Shown: positions 61,089 through 64,000 of the stretch, one piece after another
Layout of the letters: the number at the start of each line of letters is the position of its first letter
How positions within the stretch are numbered: position 1 is the stretch's first letter
Translations under genes and position numbers: made by a program
Origin: Novosphingobium sp.
GTDB taxonomy: Bacteria; Pseudomonadota; Alphaproteobacteria; Sphingomonadales; Sphingomonadaceae
NCBI RefSeq assembly: GCF_039595395.1
Contig: NZ_JBCNLP010000006.1
Location: forward strand, 1,617,001-1,681,000
Direction: 5' to 3'
Length of the DNA stretch: 64,000 nucleotides
Notes under the pieces: generated by a model
The model's input: the letters and a program-made list of their open reading frames with translations, nothing else
The model's database searches: none
Told to the model about the DNA's origin: nothing

Positions 61089-61316
61089 TCATCGCCCCAC
61101 AAAGGCGTCATAGGCTTCCTGAGCAATATCGGAAGCGACCTGTGACAGCAGATCGTAATCCGGCTCGCCGCCTTGCTGGCGGGTTTCGGCCACCCCTTCC
61201 CTCATCGCTTTCATATAGGCGCGTTGCGCCACGGACCGCGCCTCCTCATCCCCGCCGATGACGCGCATCGCGGGAAAGCGCGCATCATGCAGTCCGCCTT
61301 CGCTGTCCTCATTCAT
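61089..61316 (-). CDS. Small hypothetical protein
   Basis: Frame of about 75 aa from ATG 61316 (an upstream ATG at 61349 adds eleven unconvincing residues). It is soluble and acidic, with DEEARSVAQRAYMKAMREGV and DLLSQVASDIAQEAYDAFVGR predicted helical. No family recognised. It converges with the lipocalin, 6 bases apart. Codon pattern and amphipathic helices support a real gene, with modest certainty. Confidence 0.5.
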   Translation of the reverse strand: MNEDSEGGLHDARFPAMRVIGGDEEARSVAQRAYMKAMREGVAETRQQGGEPDYDLLSQVASDIAQEAYDAFVGR

Positions 61317-61495
61317 CCCATGCCTCGCTTGCAACGCACAGCTCGCCACGCCTTATGCCCGGTCCGGGGCGCGATGCACAGGCCGTTCGGGGCCATGCGT
61401 GGCATCTTCGCGATCACCTCTTTTTTCCTCCAGCGCCGGGACCGTCACGCCTTTCGATCGTTCCCTCCAGAGCCCCCTCAACCAAGGAGAGAACC

Positions 61496-61750
61496 ATGGC
61501 CAATCTCGATCACGTCAAGGAGCATATGGATATCATCGGCGCGGATGGCGTGCATGTCGGCACGGTGGACCGGGTCGAAGGCGGTCGCATCAAGCTGACC
61601 AAGGCCGACAGCGGCGCCCATCACGACCATCACCACTACATCTCTGGCGGCCTTGTCGCCGAGGTCGAGGGCGACAAGGTCCGGCTGTCCGCCAATGCCG
61701 ATGTCGCCGTCACCTTCGAGGAGGAAAAGAGCGGCGGAAGCGCAAGCTAG
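61496..61750 (+). CDS. DUF2171 domain protein
   Basis: Protein of 84 aa starting at ATG 61496, with AAGGAGAG 5-12 bases upstream, a strong site. VKEHMDIIGADGVHVGTVDRVEGGRIKLTKAD and HHHYISGGLVAEVEGDKVRLSANADVA are the DUF2171 pattern, a PRC-barrel-like small fold. Members are common in sphingomonads and often stress-associated; their biochemical role is unknown. The run of His in HHDHHHY could bind metal but is not proof. The gene is followed directly by strong hairpins. Confidence 0.85.
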   Translation: MANLDHVKEHMDIIGADGVHVGTVDRVEGGRIKLTKADSGAHHDHHHYISGGLVAEVEGDKVRLSANADVAVTFEEEKSGGSAS

Positions 61751-61762
61751 GTTTTCCAGCGC

Positions 61763-61840
61763 GGCGCCGGCCCTCTCCCCCGCCCGGCCACCTGCGGCAA
61801 GTATCCTGTGGGTGGCCGGGCGGGGGAGAGGGCTGGTGCC
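61763..61840. repeat. Very long perfect hairpin between convergent genes
   Basis: A 23-bp perfect stem (61770-61792 with 61811-61833) extends to about 30 bp with two G-T pairs (61763-61840), enclosing an 18-base loop. Stem sequence is nearly all C then G (left arm starts GCCCTCTCCCCCGCC). It lies between the DUF2171 gene and the M24 peptidase. It may be a termination structure or a palindromic mobile/REP-like unit. Confidence 0.8.
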
Positions 61841-61842
61841 GT

Positions 61843-61868
61843 AAAATCCGGCTCTTCCGCCGGATTTT
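61843..61868. terminator. Bidirectional intrinsic terminator
   Basis: AAAATCCGGC - TCTTCC - GCCGGATTTT: a 10-bp stem whose outer four pairs are A:T, so transcripts from either side end in a U run after a GC stem. It is placed 11 bases before the M24 stop and 92 after the DUF2171 stop. Confidence 0.85.
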
Positions 61869-61879
61869 CAAACAATCTC

Positions 61880-63157
61880 TCAGACCGGCTGCTCCAGCGA
61901 GACTGGCGGGGTTGAAAACCACGCCGGTCCTTGCGGCGTCATATGGAAGCAATCCTCCAGCCGCACGCCGAACTTGCCGGGCAGATAAAGCCCCGGCTCA
62001 TTCGAGAAGCACATGCCCGGCGCCAGCGGCGTCGCCTCATTGTGAACGAGGTTGACCGGCTCATGCCCGTCCAGCCCGATGCCATGGCCGGTGCGATGCG
62101 ACAGGCCCGGCAGGCGATAGCGCGGGCCAAAGCCCTGCTTCTCGTAAAACACGCGCACGGCATCGTCGATCTGCCCGGCGGGCAGGCCGAGGCGCGCGGT
62201 GCGGAAAGCGACCTGCTGGCCTTCATGAACGGTCTCCCACACCTTGCGCACCTCTGCCGGGGCCGTGCCGGGGACGAAGGTGCGCGAGACATCCGACTGA
62301 TAGCCCTGCACCGTGCAGCCGCAGTCCATCAGCACCACCCCGCCCTCACGCACGCGCTGCGGCTCGCGCGAGCCATGGGGGTAGGCGGCGGCCTCGCCCA
62401 GCAGGACCAGCGCGAACTCCGGCTTGCCGCCCAACTTGACCGTGGCGGCATTCATCAGCGCGCCGATCTCATGGGGGCCCATGCCCTCTCTGATGCGCGG
62501 CCAGACCCAGCGATAGGCGGCGATGGTCACCTGCGTCGCGCTGGTCATCAGCGCGATTTCCGCCGGGGTCTTGATCATGCGGCAGCCGCGCACGACGGGG
62601 TTGGCGGACACACGTGTGATGCCGGGCATCAGCTTGCCAAGGCCGTCGCTGGCGAAAAAGCGCACCGTTTCCTCGATGCCCACCGTGCCATGCGACAGGC
62701 CCCGTTCCTTCAGCGCGCCCGCGATCAGCGCGATCGGGTCCTCATCCTCCTGCCAGACGCGGACCTGCGCGGGGATCGCCAGGGTCTGACGCACCGAGGG
62801 TTCCTCGAAGAAGGGGGTGACGATCACCGGATCGCCCTTCTGGAACAGCAGAGCAGCGGTCAGCCTTTCGCTGCGATGCCATTCCACGCCGGTGAAATAG
62901 ACCATGCTGGCGCCGGGCTCGATCAGGATGGCGTCGATCTGATGGTCGCGCATCAAGTGGCGCGCGCGCTCGATCCGGCCCTCGCGCTCGGCGAGGGAGA
63001 TGGGGGTGATGTCGCGCGTGATGTCGGAAAGATCGCTGGTGTCGATCTCGGCCAGCAGCGGCGCGGGCAACAGCGTGGAGAGCGCCAACACGCCGGTGCC
63101 GAGCAACACGCTGCGGCGATCGGTGCGGGGAAGGGCGAAGCGGGGGGTGGTGATCAT
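61880..63157 (-). CDS. M24-family aminopeptidase (Xaa-Pro type), Tat-exported
   Basis: Metallopeptidase of 425 aa. The start at 63157 gives RTDRRSVLLGTGVLALS, a twin-arginine signal; longer readings have no start context. The N-terminal creatinase-like domain (about 50-190) is followed by the pita-bread domain: LMDCGCTVQGYQSDVSRTF with two Asp ligands, GHGIGLDGHEP with the His ligand, FSNEPGLY with Glu and VRLEDCF with Glu. The five metal ligands appear intact, so the enzyme should be active. It would trim peptides with Pro in position two in the periplasm. It overlaps no neighbour; the gap to the upstream barrel gene is about 60 bases. Confidence 0.9.
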   Translation of the reverse strand: MITTPRFALPRTDRRSVLLGTGVLALSTLLPAPLLAEIDTSDLSDITRDITPISLAEREGRIERARHLMRDHQIDAILIEPGASMVYFTGVEWHRSERLTAALLFQKGDPVIVTPFFEEPSVRQTLAIPAQVRVWQEDEDPIALIAGALKERGLSHGTVGIEETVRFFASDGLGKLMPGITRVSANPVVRGCRMIKTPAEIALMTSATQVTIAAYRWVWPRIREGMGPHEIGALMNAATVKLGGKPEFALVLLGEAAAYPHGSREPQRVREGGVVLMDCGCTVQGYQSDVSRTFVPGTAPAEVRKVWETVHEGQQVAFRTARLGLPAGQIDDAVRVFYEKQGFGPRYRLPGLSHRTGHGIGLDGHEPVNLVHNEATPLAPGMCFSNEPGLYLPGKFGVRLEDCFHMTPQGPAWFSTPPVSLEQPV

Positions 63158-63219
63158 GCCGCTTCCATGGCACGCGACGGCCCGCGCGCCAAGCGGCAGG
63201 CGCATCAAGGCCGGGACCA

Positions 63220-64000
63220 TCAAAGCCGGGATTTGGGCCTGCTGATCTTCCAGCTCACATTGACCCGCCAGTTGCCCAGCGCGCCATGGAAAGGGTCGGT
63301 CACCGCCTTGGCGCCCTCCACCCCGATCACCGCCCAGTCGTTCCACGCCAGCCTGATCCCGCCCCCGGCCGAGCCCAGATCCCATGACGAGGCCGCATAG
63401 CCCAGCCTTTCGTTGATCCGCAGCTTCGCATGGTCGGCAAAGCCATAGATCTCCGTGCCGTTCAGCCTTTTGCCCAGCTTGGGCCTGATCGCCAGCTCGA
63501 CCGAGCCTGCCGCCCCGCTGTCCGCGGTGATCGCGGCGGTGTCGAAGGCGCGGCCATAGTCATTGCCGCCAAAGGCAATGCGCTCGGTGGCGGGCAGTTG
63601 GTTGCCGCTGTACTGGCCCTGCGCCTTCAGCCGCAGCACCACATGCTTGCCAAAGGCGCGGTCATAGCTGCCCGAGGCATTCACCTTGAGAAAGCGCGGA
63701 TCGCTCTGCCCCACCATGCCGCGGCTGCCCAGCACGGTCAGCCCCTTGCTCAGCGTGCTGCCCAGCGACCACACCGTCTTCTTGCCCGCCCAGGAATAGC
63801 CCGCAGCCATGCGCAGCGTGCGGATATGATCGCTCGACGCCACGGTGCCGAACAGGGCGGCATCGCTGTTGAGCAGGTCCATCCCCAGGCTGACGGTGAG
63901 ATTTCTGCGATAGCCCCGGATCACCGGATAGCTCAGCGATGCCCCGCCCACCACCGCATGGCCTTGCAGATCATACGCGTCGACCTGAGTCTTCAGATAG
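63220..64000 (-). CDS. ShlB/FhaC-like outer-membrane barrel (5' part outside window)
   Basis: C-terminal portion, about 260 residues, of a two-partner secretion or BamA-like transporter; the frame stays open to the right edge. ASLSYPVIRGYRRNLTVSLG, FLKVNASGSYDRAF, ERIAFGGNDYGRAFD and SVELAIRPK match the barrel of TpsB proteins, where GRAF...SG...S.EL is typical. The end NWRVNVSWKI followed by a short basic tail is unusual since barrels generally end in an aromatic residue. The POTRA domains and any partner exoprotein would lie beyond the window. It is upstream of, and co-directional with, the M24 peptidase. Confidence 0.75.
   Translation of the reverse strand, partial: YLKTQVDAYDLQGHAVVGGASLSYPVIRGYRRNLTVSLGMDLLNSDAALFGTVASSDHIRTLRMAAGYSWAGKKTVWSLGSTLSKGLTVLGSRGMVGQSDPRFLKVNASGSYDRAFGKHVVLRLKAQGQYSGNQLPATERIAFGGNDYGRAFDTAAITADSGAAGSVELAIRPKLGKRLNGTEIYGFADHAKLRINERLGYAASSWDLGSAGGGIRLAWNDWAVIGVEGAKAVTDPFHGALGNWRVNVSWKISRPKSRL

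Noticed and set aside
1..64000. tRNA, rRNA or CRISPR arrays
   Set aside because: No cloverleaf-like sequence, rRNA segment or regularly spaced repeat was recognised by eye on either strand.

Overview
The window is GC-rich DNA packed with TonB-dependent receptors, carbohydrate-active enzymes and LacI/FecR-type regulation. Together with a GH106 rhamnosidase, this points to a sphingomonad alphaproteobacterium, probably Novosphingobium or a close relative. That assignment is inferred from gene content and style; no rRNA gene is present to confirm it.

Positions 1-14.9 kb form a sulfated-glycan utilization region with two halves. The left half runs on the minus strand: a TonB receptor followed by three Cys-type sulfatases, the last one cut by the window edge. 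It diverges from a LacI regulator across a palindromic operator with an extra half site. The right half runs on the plus strand: a second LacI regulator, a paralogous TonB receptor, a GH3 glycosidase and a formylglycine-generating enzyme (FGE). The FGE would activate the sulfatases. The two LacI genes appear to use different operators, both centred on AGCGCT.

Positions 15-19.3 kb hold a GST fragment, a siderophore-type TonB receptor with a Fur-like palindrome, and a frameshifted EamA transporter relic. At 19.3-22.6 kb a two-component system is encoded divergently. Its kinase has a very long Gly/Pro-rich periplasmic region. A 47-codon membrane ORF precedes the kinase gene.

Positions 22.6-30.1 kb are a tightly overlapping minus-strand type IV secretion operon, virB1-2-3-4-6-9-10-11. 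No virB5, virB7, virB8, virD4 or relaxase gene is visible. A lipoprotein-like intradiol dioxygenase with a poly-Ser linker diverges from it.

Positions 31-42.2 kb are a mosaic, partly AT-richer accessory region. It holds a GT-C-like membrane protein, a nonsense-mutated GNAT gene, an AAC(6')-type acetyltransferase, a nitroreductase, an OYE/SnoaL pair with divergent LysR, an SGNH-like hydrolase, and a complete-looking group II intron with its reverse transcriptase. Copies of an intergenic repeat (46/51 identical) lie at 34.4 and 40.0 kb.

Positions 42.3-51.3 kb are a cell-surface signalling unit: STN-domain TonB receptor, ECF sigma factor, FecR anti-sigma factor, second TonB receptor and a secreted PHP-family metallohydrolase. 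Positions 51.5-53.1 kb hold an HxlR regulator, a cytoplasmic trypsin-like protease and an unknown protein.

Positions 53.7-60 kb hold a PQQ dehydrogenase with an internal cytochrome c segment, a TetR regulator and a GH106 rhamnosidase. The right end has small proteins, a lipocalin, strong hairpins between convergent genes, a Tat-exported M24 peptidase and the C-terminal part of an outer-membrane barrel protein that runs off the window.
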